Assembly (NCBI GenBank): GCA_900555105.1
Contig: USJP01000010.1
Coordinates: 1-13,849, forward strand
Direction of reading: 5' to 3'
DNA from: an uncultured Coriobacteriaceae bacterium
GTDB taxonomy: Bacteria > Actinomycetota > Coriobacteriia > Coriobacteriales > UMGS124
Length of the DNA: 13,849 nt
Both the position numbers and the translations under genes were made by a program. This document shows positions 1 through 7,464 of this stretch, piece after piece (position 1 is the first letter of the stretch; every line of letters starts with the position of its first letter). The notes beneath the pieces are model-generated. The model was given only the letters and a program-made list of their open reading frames with translations, was not told where the DNA came from and did no database searches.

Positions 1-40
1 TGTGCCCCTCGCGCGGCACCTGCCTGCGGGCCAGCGCCAA
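1..40 (-). CDS. Possible start of a downstream minus-strand gene (partial, product unknown)
   Basis: Reading leftwards from the stop codon of the DUF218 gene, AGAGGAG (complement of 47-53) overlaps that stop, and six bases later a TTG (38-40) opens a frame with no stop to the window edge. The 13 visible codons read LALARRQVPREGH (first codon read as Met in use). An SD placed on a stop codon is typical of a coupled operon partner, but 13 codons say nothing of function and TTG is the weakest of the common starts. The stretch may equally be plain 3' flank. Confidence 0.25.
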   Translation of the reverse strand, partial: MALARRQVPREGH

Positions 41-51
41 GGGCGGCTCCT

Positions 52-807
52 CTAGTTCGCGCTCATCACGTTAAGGAGCAGCTGCTTCCATACGGCGGGG
101 GCCTCGCGAATGAAATAGTTGACCGTCACGACGGGGTTGCCCGGAAAGGCGGCGACACCCGACACATCGACGCCCAAGCCGGAGGCAATCAGCTTCGCTC
201 GGAACAAGTGGTAGGAACTCGACACAACGGCCACCTTGCCGTCAAGGTCGTCCCCACCCGTGCGCTGCTCCAAAATCGCAAACGAGTTGCGCAGGTTCTC
301 AAAAGTGTTTGTGCTCTGGTCTTCCATGATGAGCCTGTCTTCGGCGACACCGTGCCCCACAAGCCAGTCATGCATGCACGCAGCCTCGCTCATGGGTTCG
401 TCGGCACCCTGGCCGCCGGACAGCACCGCGGTGGCATCAGGATGCGCATTCAAGTATTCGAGCGTCGCCTCGAGCCGCCAGAGCAGGGAATACGAGGGGT
501 TTCCATTCTCATCTACCCGCGCCCCAAGGACAACGACGTACTCGACGCCGTCGGTCGCGTCGGTCTTTGCGTTGAAGACAATGGGGGCTTCCGTCACTGC
601 CACGGCAAGAGCGATGGCACCAACGACGCCCGCCGCCACTTTAAACGCCAGCCCACCGACAAACGCCCAAAGCACCACGAGGGCCGCGGCGACGAGCAAG
701 ATGAGCGCCACCACGTCGTAACCGCGCATCGCAAAACGCAGCACCGCCGCCAACACCGCAAGTGAGGCGGCCAAGGATACAGCGAGGGTCTTATTCTTCG
801 TCTTCAT
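52..807 (-). CDS. YdcF/SanA-family DUF218 membrane protein
   Basis: About 251 residues (254 from the upstream ATG at 816). The N-terminus has three hydrophobic segments (about residues 8-25, 31-48 and 54-75), followed by a DUF218 domain, probably extracytoplasmic. Family marks are visible: VVLGAR near 92-97, the glycine turn SGGQG near 130-134, the acidic/STNTFENL block near 162-173, SSYHLFRA near 197-204 and REAP near 234. The fold belongs to the SanA/YdcF/ElyC group, which has been tied to envelope integrity and peptidoglycan-precursor handling; the biochemical reaction is unknown for most members. Start choice: GGGAGG (complement of 819-824) lies 2 nt from the ATG at 816, too close, and 11 nt from the ATG at 807, so 807 is preferred. 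It is divergent from the acyltransferase gene, with about 180 bp shared upstream DNA. Family call is secure; physiological role is not. Confidence 0.9.
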   Translation of the reverse strand: MKTKNKTLAVSLAASLAVLAAVLRFAMRGYDVVALILLVAAALVVLWAFVGGLAFKVAAGVVGAIALAVAVTEAPIVFNAKTDATDGVEYVVVLGARVDENGNPSYSLLWRLEATLEYLNAHPDATAVLSGGQGADEPMSEAACMHDWLVGHGVAEDRLIMEDQSTNTFENLRNSFAILEQRTGGDDLDGKVAVVSSSYHLFRAKLIASGLGVDVSGVAAFPGNPVVTVNYFIREAPAVWKQLLLNVMSAN

Positions 808-920
808 TGGCGCCATCGCCTCCCGTCAGTCGCCCATAAGAACTGCGATGGTATCACGGCACAACGCGCGTCGCCTCAGCCATACGCCAGTCTTTTGCTT
901 GAACCTTCCATGCAGTTCAT

Positions 921-947
921 CTCGCTACCAGCGAGAACACGTATACT
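921..947 (+). promoter_or_regulatory. Candidate promoter and operator for the acyltransferase gene
   Basis: TATACT at 942-947 resembles a -10 box. Just upstream is a perfect 6-3-6 inverted repeat, CTCGCTaccAGCGAG (921-935), where a regulator binding between -35 and -10 would sit. No good -35 is present at 16-18 bp spacing, so the promoter would need an activator or be weak. Sequence-only inference. Confidence 0.35.
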
Positions 948-986
948 GTGCCGTTGCAACAACGATTGATGCGATAAAGGAAACAC

Positions 987-2078
987 ATGGCACAGGCAGT
1001 GACACAAACCAAAAAGCGCATTGGCTACTTCGACATCGCAAAGGGCATCGCCCTGTTTGCCGTCATGGTGGGCCATACTTCGGAATATGGCATGCCGTGG
1101 CCCGTCGTCACCTTCTGTTACTCGTTTGACATGCCGCTCTTCTTCATCGTGAGCGGATGGTTCTGCAAGCCAAGCGCCCGCCTCGACCGCGACTACGTCA
1201 AGAAAAACGCCAAAGCCCTGCTGCTCCCCTATGCAGCCACCTGCGTCATCCTGCTTGCCCTCATGACGCTGCGCGGCCTGGTCATGCCCGGGCACGGAGG
1301 CGGCGTCAGCGAGCTTCTGCCGCGCTGGACCATCGCCTGCCTCTACGGCGCGGGCGGCACTTGGCCCGACATCATGCCCGCAGGCATCACGGGCGTGGGC
1401 GCCATCTGGTATCTCTTGGCGCTCTTCTTTGCAAAAATCCTGCTCACGTGGGCAAACCAGACACGTTATCCCGCAGCGGCCATCGGCGGTCTCTTCGCCT
1501 TCGGCTACCTCACGGCCGACAAGCTCTGGCTTCCCTGGAGCATCCAGGCCGCTTGCTGCGCGGTGTTTTGGATGTGGCTGGGGCAGAAGGCCCGCGCCTC
1601 AAAGCTCCTCGAGCCTGGCTCGCTTCACCCTCTGACCTGGTGGATCATGCTTGCCGCCTGGCTGTATTGCGCCCGCGTGGGCGGAAACCTGTGGATGGTG
1701 GCAAACGTCTACAGCGACGGCGTGGTGCTCGACACGCTGGGTGGAATCTGCGGTGCCCTGTGCGTCCTCAAGGGCTGCATGCTGCTCGAACAGCACAGCC
1801 CTCGCATTGCCGAGCCGATACGGGCGTTCGGCACCATCACGCTGCCCGTCTTCTGCATGCACCTGGTCGAGATGGACGCATTCCCCTGGGACATTGTCCA
1901 AAACCTCTGCACAGGAGCAGACCTGCCCGTGCCATCCTGGCTCGTGATCTTCGCCGGGCGTTGCGTCGTCATCGCCGTGCTCACCGGGCTGCTGTACCTC
2001 CTGCCGAGGCCCATCTCAGGGTTGTTCTTCCCCAGCAGGAGGCCAGCCGCCCAAAGCACCTCAGTTGCAAAAAGCTAG
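987..2078 (+). CDS. Acyltransferase-3 family membrane O-acyltransferase
   Basis: A 363-residue polytopic protein with about ten hydrophobic helices, the usual size for the acyltransferase-3 (COG1835/COG3594-like) family. These enzymes move acetyl or other acyl groups onto sugars of envelope polysaccharides at the membrane. The N-terminal signature is clear: YFDIAKGIALFAVMVGH (residues 14-30, with conserved Asp16 and His30), then FDMPLFFIVSGWF (47-59). Most relatives have FHMPLFF here; Asp48 replaces that His, a small departure. The C-terminal tail is basic and soluble. ATG 987 follows AAAGGA (976-981) by 5 nt. It converges on the SLH gene and shares its stop codon. Next to a pyruvyltransferase and glycosyltransferases it is likely to O-acylate the same wall glycan, but the acceptor cannot be read from sequence. 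Confidence 0.9.
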   Translation: MAQAVTQTKKRIGYFDIAKGIALFAVMVGHTSEYGMPWPVVTFCYSFDMPLFFIVSGWFCKPSARLDRDYVKKNAKALLLPYAATCVILLALMTLRGLVMPGHGGGVSELLPRWTIACLYGAGGTWPDIMPAGITGVGAIWYLLALFFAKILLTWANQTRYPAAAIGGLFAFGYLTADKLWLPWSIQAACCAVFWMWLGQKARASKLLEPGSLHPLTWWIMLAAWLYCARVGGNLWMVANVYSDGVVLDTLGGICGALCVLKGCMLLEQHSPRIAEPIRAFGTITLPVFCMHLVEMDAFPWDIVQNLCTGADLPVPSWLVIFAGRCVVIAVLTGLLYLLPRPISGLFFPSRRPAAQSTSVAKS

Positions 2079-3259
2079 GCCACGCTTTCCTCGCTGGCGA
2101 CTTGCGAGGCATCGAGCGTGCCGGCATCAGCCTCGCTGCCGCCCTCCTCGCCCTCGCTGCCGGATTCAGCGCCGCCTTCAACATCGTCGTACGTAGGCGC
2201 GTATTCAAGGGGCGGCTCAGAAGCGACGCCGCCCGTGCTCGCATCGGGCTCGACGGGTGCGACCAGGTCGAACTCGGGCGCCACGGTATCGTACGTGGGC
2301 TCGACGGCCACGGCCGTAACCTCGTCAATCTCCCCGTCATGGGCGCTCGTGTCGGCCTGCCACTTGGCATAGGCCGTGACGTTTCCCGTGACGTTGGAGC
2401 TGAAGTTGAAGACGCGTGTCAGGGCCTTGTCGGAATACCAGTTGACGAAGGTGTAGCCCTCGCGGGTGGGGTCTTCGGGACGGCTCGCCTTGGTGCCCGA
2501 GGCAACGCCCTGCGCAGCGACCGCGCTGCCGCCCGCAGAGTCAAACAAGACGGTGTAGCTGCCAGAACGGTCTACCACGTCGCGCTTGAGCACCGAGAAG
2601 ATCTTCGCGGCCTCACCGCGCGTTGCCGTGTACTGGGCATCGAGCCAAGCAAAGCCGTCGTCGTCGTACTTGCCGTTGAGCACGCCCGTGTCGCAGGTCC
2701 AAATAAGGGCCGAACGTGCATACGAAAACGCATTGTTCGGCCTGTCGATGAGGCCCGTGTCCTGCGTCAGATAGTATGCCGCATCGCTTGCAATCACATC
2801 GATGCCGGCCCAGGCAGCGAATCGATACGCCATCGTCGCAAGCTCGACACGGAGAACCTGCTCATTGGGCCTAAAGGTGCCGTCCTCAGGATAACCCGTG
2901 ATGATGCCGTTCGCCTTGCACCATGCAATGGCATCGGAGTACCAAATACCCTGCTCAACGTCGGGGAATCCCGAGTCTCCCACAGGCGTGCCGCCGGCAA
3001 GCCTGTACAGGACCGTGGCGACCATGCCGCGAGTGAGCGGATCGTCGGGGCCGAACCGGTTCGAGTCGTCGTAGCCCGTCATCAAGCCGTTCAAGCTGGC
3101 GTAATCAATCCAGCCATCGTCCTCGGCCCAATGTCCTCCCACATCGCCAAACGACGAGGCATAGGCACTTGCCGGCATGCAGCAGACGCCAGCAAAAACC
3201 GTGGCACTCAGGGCAAGGGCGGCTAAGGGAACAGCGCACTTCTCAATTCGAGTAGTCAC
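2075..3259 (-). CDS. Secreted S-layer-homology (SLH) protein with InlB-type repeat
   Basis: About 394 residues from the GTG at 3259. A signal peptide runs TTRIEKC, a hydrophobic core, then a likely AYA|SS cleavage near 34. Three SLH repeats follow (about 38-88, 97-148 and 176-226), each with the G-x-x-x-G/N-Y/K turn and R-x-E/R-G-type arginine motifs (LTRG, LRVE, ATRG) that contact pyruvylated wall glycan in known SLH proteins. A Flg_new/InlB B-type repeat follows (about 235-300: YTVLFDSAGG ... GYTFVNWYSDKAL ... VTAYAKW), then a ~95-residue acidic, Glu/Ser/Gly-rich tail with no LPXTG sorting signal or catalytic domain. It is therefore probably a non-covalently anchored surface protein. Start choice: the longer frame begins with a TTG at 3295 lacking an SD, while GTG 3259 has GAGG 9 nt upstream and gives a conventional signal peptide. 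It lies 82 nt downstream of the pyruvyltransferase gene on the same strand, and is probably co-transcribed with it. Confidence 0.92.
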   Translation of the reverse strand: MTTRIEKCAVPLAALALSATVFAGVCCMPASAYASSFGDVGGHWAEDDGWIDYASLNGLMTGYDDSNRFGPDDPLTRGMVATVLYRLAGGTPVGDSGFPDVEQGIWYSDAIAWCKANGIITGYPEDGTFRPNEQVLRVELATMAYRFAAWAGIDVIASDAAYYLTQDTGLIDRPNNAFSYARSALIWTCDTGVLNGKYDDDGFAWLDAQYTATRGEAAKIFSVLKRDVVDRSGSYTVLFDSAGGSAVAAQGVASGTKASRPEDPTREGYTFVNWYSDKALTRVFNFSSNVTGNVTAYAKWQADTSAHDGEIDEVTAVAVEPTYDTVAPEFDLVAPVEPDASTGGVASEPPLEYAPTYDDVEGGAESGSEGEEGGSEADAGTLDASQVASEESVA

Positions 3260-3341
3260 AAGCAAACGCCTCGCATTCAATCGCTGTATCGACAATCGGT
3301 CAAGGCAATCAAAACACGCACGCTCTACAAGCGTAACCTCA

Positions 3342-5804
3342 TTATCCCTTTTTCAGCGCGCGCTTGAGGGCGGCAAGCGGCTGAATGAGAGCATTGCCGA
3401 TACGATACGACCACGACGCGCGAACGTCGCGCACTTCCGCGCGGGCCGCATCGAGCTCACCCGAAAGCTGCGCCCCACTCTGGCGCTGGACCTCCAACTC
3501 CGCCGCCAAGTGCATGCCGCCCAACGCGCTGGCCGGCACCGTGCGCAAGAAGAACTCACGCTCAATCGCGGCGCACTTCGCAGGCGACTGGGCGCACACC
3601 CAATCTACCAGCTCGTCTTCTGCCAGCTGCGTCTCTGCGCGCAATGCCTCGACATGCGTGCGAAGAATCTCGGCGCGCTCATCGCGTTCGACAAGCACCC
3701 TCTCAAGCCTGTCAAAAATCTGCGGCGCCGTGGCATCCATCTCAAGCAAGGTATCGGCCTGGCCCAAATCCTGATACAGAGAGACCACCTTGGGCAAATA
3801 GCCCAAGCCTACGCACGGAACGCCGAACGACCCCAGAAGCAGCGAGCAGTGATAGCGCATCGAGAGACCCGCGCTCGACCTACTCAGCAAATCGGCCATC
3901 GGCTCGACCGCCCCCGCCGGGTCGAACACATGGAAGCGCTCGGGATTGGCCATCTTGGCCTGAATCGCAGCCGCCAACGACGCATCGCTCGGGTCGAGCA
4001 GGCATGCGGCAAACGCGACATCAGGATGGGCATTCGCCACTCGGTCGAGTGTCTCAGCTACGCGGGCAGCGAAGTCTCGTGGCGCGTTCTCATACTCGCG
4101 CAGAGAGACGGCCACGAGACGTGACGCAGCCAGGTCAATGCCTTCGTTGGTAAGCCAGAACCGAACAGCGTCCGTCCGCTCGACCTTGCCCAGAAAAGCC
4201 GCATCCGCCCGCTCGCTCACCTGCTCGGCCGGCACACCGCATGACACAATGAGCCTCTCGGTCTGCTCGTCGCGCACAAGGAAACGGGCGTCAAGCTTTC
4301 CCATGAGGCGCACAAGCGCACGACCTGCGGCGACATCGAGCGGACCGGCCCCGGCACAGTAAAAAAACGTGCGGCACTCGTTGAGCCATGCGAGCTCAAC
4401 GAAAGCGGCGATGCCGGGAATATCGGTGTGAGGCATGTCAGAAAGAAGCTCGGAGCGGCCCATCGTCCAACGAATGCCCTGGTCAAAGAGGAGTCCTGCA
4501 GCAACGACAGCAGCCGAGCAATGCGAAAGAGCCTCGCTGAGCGCATGCTTGTCGGCCATCGTAAGCGAGACAATTCCGCGGTGTTGCAGCGTATGCGCAG
4601 GGTTCTCGCCCACAGCCACCACAACGCAGCCCGGAATACGCTCACGCAAGCGAGCCGAGATCGACGCCAAGATGTACTCGTCGCCGAAGTTGCCCATGCC
4701 AAAGTATCCCAGCACGCACACCACACAGCGAGGTGCAGGAGTGCCGGACATGAGGCCTCGGGAGGCATACAAGCAGCGAAGGCGGGAGAGGGCGCGGTTG
4801 AGCCCGTCCTCAAGGACCGGCCCCTCATACGCAACAGGGAGCTTGCGCGCATGCATGGCCGATGCATTGAGGCTGCGCTGGCGTGCCAAGCCGGCAAGCT
4901 TCTCAAGCCCGCCCGCCCGATTGAGGTCGGCCTCCCCAGCCGGGGAGGGCTGAGCGGCGGGTGCAGCGCAGCAAACACGCACAGGTGCGGCCCCATCCGC
5001 GGCAACCAGCGCCATACGCATGTCATTCTGAAGTCGGTCGAGCGGGCGGGCAGCGCCATCCGCTCCCCCAAGCATGTCCTCATCTTCAAAGACGACACAC
5101 GCCAGGCTCGAGCGCGCCGCATACGTGATAGCCGTAAACTCAGGGCATCTCTGCAGGTCAGTCGGCCAATTTTGGCCAAAGCAGCAAACCTCAACACCCG
5201 CCATCTCGGTCATACCCGCAAGCTCACGCATGAATGCGACGCGGTCGGGCGTAGCATCCTGCAGGCACATGACATTGGTCGGGCATGCCACATCGTTGGC
5301 AAGCGGGGTCGTCAAATAGGGTGTGTCGGGGCACGGCGGGAACGCAAAAACAGGCATACCCTCAAAAGACCCCCCTGCGCCCGGCACATCCGCCACACCA
5401 CCCTGGAAGTCAGATGCAAAACGCCCGTCAGACATTGCCACCAACGCAAACCCAAGCGCCCCTGAGGTGCTATGGTCAACACTGCACTTCAGTTCCGCTG
5501 CATTCGCGACAAGCGCTCCCAGCGCTACCTTGCCGAGAAGGCCGTCGCCGGCTGCAGCCCTGACGCCCAAGCCATCGCACATCATCACCGCATCGGGGCG
5601 CTCCACATCAAGAAAACGAGCTAGCTCGCTCAGCTTGAGCGACCCAGACTCATCGAACAAGCTGGGCCAGCGTTCGGGCGCAAGCAGAAACACCGTATGA
5701 CCCTGGGCTTCCAGGGCCTCCTTAACACGCCAAGACAGAGACGTGACGCCCGTATCAAGTCGAGCGATAAACACAAGATGCAGGTAGGGGTTCATGTGGT
5801 CCAT
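3342..5804 (-). CDS. CsaB-type polysaccharide pyruvyltransferase fused to a glycosyltransferase-like N-terminal half
   Basis: About 820 residues; ordinary CsaB proteins are roughly 300-400. Residues ~360-690 form the polysaccharide pyruvyltransferase domain: Gly-rich GYFGMGNFGDE at 366-376, AGAGP near 484-488, and the late SMRYHCSLLLGSFGVP (648-663) followed by YLPK with His652 and Lys672, matching the family R-x-H...K pattern. CsaB transfers pyruvate from phosphoenolpyruvate to N-acetylmannosamine-type residues of wall glycan, creating the SLH ligand. The first ~300 residues look like a two-lobed glycosyltransferase, vaguely CgeB-like: LHLVFIARLDTG near the start, then CFGQNWP at 208-214 with a later conserved-type Tyr. 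A linker of about 60 residues joins the halves. The C-terminus is charged and coiled-coil-like, ending SWSYRIGNALIQPL plus Lys/Arg residues. Start: ATG 5804 has GGAG 6 nt upstream (5811-5814); the longer ATG at 5903 has no SD. The name csaB is not assigned because of the fusion. Confidence 0.88.
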   Translation of the reverse strand: MDHMNPYLHLVFIARLDTGVTSLSWRVKEALEAQGHTVFLLAPERWPSLFDESGSLKLSELARFLDVERPDAVMMCDGLGVRAAAGDGLLGKVALGALVANAAELKCSVDHSTSGALGFALVAMSDGRFASDFQGGVADVPGAGGSFEGMPVFAFPPCPDTPYLTTPLANDVACPTNVMCLQDATPDRVAFMRELAGMTEMAGVEVCCFGQNWPTDLQRCPEFTAITYAARSSLACVVFEDEDMLGGADGAARPLDRLQNDMRMALVAADGAAPVRVCCAAPAAQPSPAGEADLNRAGGLEKLAGLARQRSLNASAMHARKLPVAYEGPVLEDGLNRALSRLRCLYASRGLMSGTPAPRCVVCVLGYFGMGNFGDEYILASISARLRERIPGCVVVAVGENPAHTLQHRGIVSLTMADKHALSEALSHCSAAVVAAGLLFDQGIRWTMGRSELLSDMPHTDIPGIAAFVELAWLNECRTFFYCAGAGPLDVAAGRALVRLMGKLDARFLVRDEQTERLIVSCGVPAEQVSERADAAFLGKVERTDAVRFWLTNEGIDLAASRLVAVSLREYENAPRDFAARVAETLDRVANAHPDVAFAACLLDPSDASLAAAIQAKMANPERFHVFDPAGAVEPMADLLSRSSAGLSMRYHCSLLLGSFGVPCVGLGYLPKVVSLYQDLGQADTLLEMDATAPQIFDRLERVLVERDERAEILRTHVEALRAETQLAEDELVDWVCAQSPAKCAAIEREFFLRTVPASALGGMHLAAELEVQRQSGAQLSGELDAARAEVRDVRASWSYRIGNALIQPLAALKRALKKG

Positions 5805-5810
5805 CAAAAA

Positions 5811-5816
5811 CTCCAG
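5811..5816 (-). promoter_or_regulatory. Ribosome binding site deciding the pyruvyltransferase start
   Basis: CTGGAG on the minus strand, 6 nt before ATG 5804. It supports a start 33 codons inside the longest open frame. Confidence 0.6.
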
Positions 5817-5939
5817 CTCGAACAGCTTGCCAAAAAGACACCGCGCGCTCGACCAGTCATTGAGGCCAAGCATGGGAGCCGAATACGGAATGACAGTGCG
5901 CATCTTACCGTGAAGGCAGGGCTAGCGCACCCTTGACGG

Positions 5940-5972
5940 TATGATTTTCGCAACTTCGAAGTCTGATGGAGG
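5940..5972 (+). promoter_or_regulatory. Candidate -10 box, palindrome and SD before the first glycosyltransferase
   Basis: TATGAT (5940-5945) matches five of six -10 positions, without a clear -35. It is followed by the palindrome ACTTCGAAGT (5953-5962) near the expected transcript start, and GGAGG (5968-5972). The GGAGG is 5 nt from GTG 5978 and only 2 nt from ATG 5975, so GTG 5978 is the best-spaced start. The segment is shared with the divergent pyruvyltransferase gene. Confidence 0.35.
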
Positions 5973-5977
5973 CAATG

Positions 5978-7258
5978 GTGACAAAGACTGCACAGGAGAT
6001 TGGCACACATCCCCGGGTTTCGATCATCGTCCCGGTCTTCAACGAAGAGGCCTACCTGCCACAGTGCATCGACTCTCTCCTGGCGCAGTCACTCGCAAAC
6101 ATCGAGGTCATCTGCGTCGACGACGGCTCGACCGATGCCACTCCCACCATACTTGCCAACTACGCCCGCACCGACGCACGCGTCAGGGTCATCTCCCAGA
6201 GTAACGCTGGTCCTGCGAAAGCCCGCAATCGCGCTATCGAGGTTGCCCGGGGCGACTACCTTTACTGCTGTGATGCCGACGATTTCTGCAAGCCCAACCT
6301 TCTCGAAGGCGCCGTGCAAGTAGCCGAACGCTACGATGCCGACGTCGTGCTGCTGCCGTTCATGCTCTACGACAATAAGATTGCCACGCCCATCAGCGTG
6401 CCGTGGAGTCTTCCGCGCCACCTGTTCCCCGAAGGCTGCTTCACCTGGAGCGACAACCCCGACGCCACGTTCTCGACGTTTCGCACCGTGCCGTGGAACA
6501 AGCTTATCAGCACATCATTCATTCGTGACAATACTATCCGCTTCCAAGATGACGTCTTTTTGAGCGAAGACGTGATGTTCTCGCTACCTGCCGCGGTGCT
6601 GGCACGGCGCGTCGCCTGCACCGACGAGGCAGCCCTATACCATCGCGAAAACATCGGCACAAGCGCCATGGACACGAAGGATGCGCATCCCCTCGACTTC
6701 GTTCGCGCTTTCCAGGCCCTGCGCGCATTCCTGGAAGAACAGGGCTGCATGGACGAGCTGAGGCACTCCTATCTTGTCTGGGTCGCCGGCGGATGTGTCT
6801 ACAACCTTTTGACGCTCAAGAATCGCGATTCTTTTGACGAAGTCTTCTCGTATCTCAACAGCTGCGGCCTGTACGACCTGAACATCAGTGAGGCCAACCT
6901 GGATGAAATCGACAACGTCGACGACGTCAACGTACTGCGCGCAATATTCGCCAACGATCGCGACCGGCTCCTCCATGCCGAGCAGCTCCGACTGCGCGCA
7001 GCTTTTGACCAGGCATGCTATCGCGAACGTATGCAATTCGAAGCCCGCCAGGCGCTCGAAAACCGCCTGCGCGAACAAGAGACTGCCACTCGTGAGGCGC
7101 AAGCTACCGTCGAGGAGCTTCAGGCCAGCCTCACGGCGCTGCGCGACGAGCACGAGCGCGCCATGAACGCTGCCGAGCAGAAGATCGGCCAGGCGGTTTG
7201 CCGCATCCCCCGCGCCGTGCAGCGCAAGCTGCTTTCGATGAAGCAGCGGGAACAGTAA
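5978..7258 (+). CDS. Family 2 (GT-A) glycosyltransferase with C-terminal coiled coil
   Basis: 426 residues from GTG 5978 (430 from ATG 5966, which lacks an SD). The N-terminal GT-A domain shows VSIIVPVFNEEAYLPQ (about 14-29), the nucleotide-sugar motif DDGSTD (48-53), the metal-binding DADD (99-102), WNKL (173-176) and the candidate catalytic-base pair SEDVMF (196-201). A helical region follows from ~240. Residues ~328-404 are a heptad-rich, Glu/Gln/Arg/Ala coiled coil, and the protein ends in a basic tail beginning EQKIGQAV. Members transfer sugars from nucleotide donors to lipid-linked or polymeric acceptors on the cytoplasmic membrane face; donor and acceptor are not deducible. It is divergent from the pyruvyltransferase gene and in line with two further glycosyltransferases, which suggests one glycan pathway. 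Confidence 0.92.
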   Translation: MTKTAQEIGTHPRVSIIVPVFNEEAYLPQCIDSLLAQSLANIEVICVDDGSTDATPTILANYARTDARVRVISQSNAGPAKARNRAIEVARGDYLYCCDADDFCKPNLLEGAVQVAERYDADVVLLPFMLYDNKIATPISVPWSLPRHLFPEGCFTWSDNPDATFSTFRTVPWNKLISTSFIRDNTIRFQDDVFLSEDVMFSLPAAVLARRVACTDEAALYHRENIGTSAMDTKDAHPLDFVRAFQALRAFLEEQGCMDELRHSYLVWVAGGCVYNLLTLKNRDSFDEVFSYLNSCGLYDLNISEANLDEIDNVDDVNVLRAIFANDRDRLLHAEQLRLRAAFDQACYRERMQFEARQALENRLREQETATREAQATVEELQASLTALRDEHERAMNAAEQKIGQAVCRIPRAVQRKLLSMKQREQ

Positions 7259-7383
7259 CCCGCCGCTTGCATGCCCAGCTGGGCCAAAGCCGCCCTGTGT
7301 CTCGGTCTGAATCAAAAACCGCCCAGGTTTACACGCTCTTTTCCTGATTGAAAGCCAACCATAGACCGTCGCTTAAAGCTGGC

Positions 7384-7392
7384 TGATAGAAT
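7384..7392 (+). promoter_or_regulatory. Extended -10 promoter for the second glycosyltransferase
   Basis: TGATAGAAT is an extended -10 element (TGn plus a five-of-six match to TATAAT), with no clear -35, as such promoters allow. Transcription would begin near 7399, so the ATG at 7402 would be almost leaderless while the ATG at 7465 would have a ~65-nt leader containing its SD. The 206-nt gap after the previous gene shows no T-tailed terminator, only the short palindrome GCCCAGCTGGGC at 7273-7284. Confidence 0.45.
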
Positions 7393-7449
7393 TATGCATG
7401 AATGAACCAGCTGCCCGACGAAAAGCCGGGCACATCAACCGTTATTCGC

Positions 7450-7455
7450 GAGGAG
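7450..7455 (+). promoter_or_regulatory. Ribosome binding site selecting ATG 7465
   Basis: GAGGAG ends 9 nt before ATG 7465. The upstream in-frame ATG at 7402 has no SD, and the 21 residues it would add precede the usual family start (short lead, then ISIVVPVYN). Confidence 0.6.
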
Positions 7456-7464
7456 CAACGCTCG

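Noticed and set aside
1157..3226. 689-codon plus-strand open frame
   Set aside because: It overlaps the acyltransferase in another frame and runs antisense to the SLH gene. Its translation is Arg/His/Pro/Ala-rich with no domains or SD, a typical shadow in GC-rich DNA.
3275..3303. TTGACC-17-TTGAAT as an SLH-gene promoter on the minus strand
   Set aside because: The -10 matches only four of six bases, and its predicted start would fall inside or after the SD of the preferred GTG start, so it is inconsistent with translation there.
3320..3334. ACGCTctacaAGCGT hairpin between the pyruvyltransferase and SLH genes
   Set aside because: Only a 5-bp stem without a good T-tract on the minus strand; too weak to call a terminator.
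3177..5465. Long plus-strand open frames (3177-4124, 4428-5465) opposite the pyruvyltransferase
   Set aside because: Arg/Ala/His-rich antisense frames without motifs; the minus-strand protein has clear family motifs across the same span.
5805..5903. 33-residue N-terminal extension of the pyruvyltransferase
   Set aside because: No SD before ATG 5903, and the usual domain start (LHLVFIARLD) follows directly after the well-spaced ATG 5804.
7273..7284. GCCCAGCTGGGC palindrome after the first glycosyltransferase as a terminator
   Set aside because: Allows only a 4-bp stem with a 4-nt loop and is not followed by Ts.
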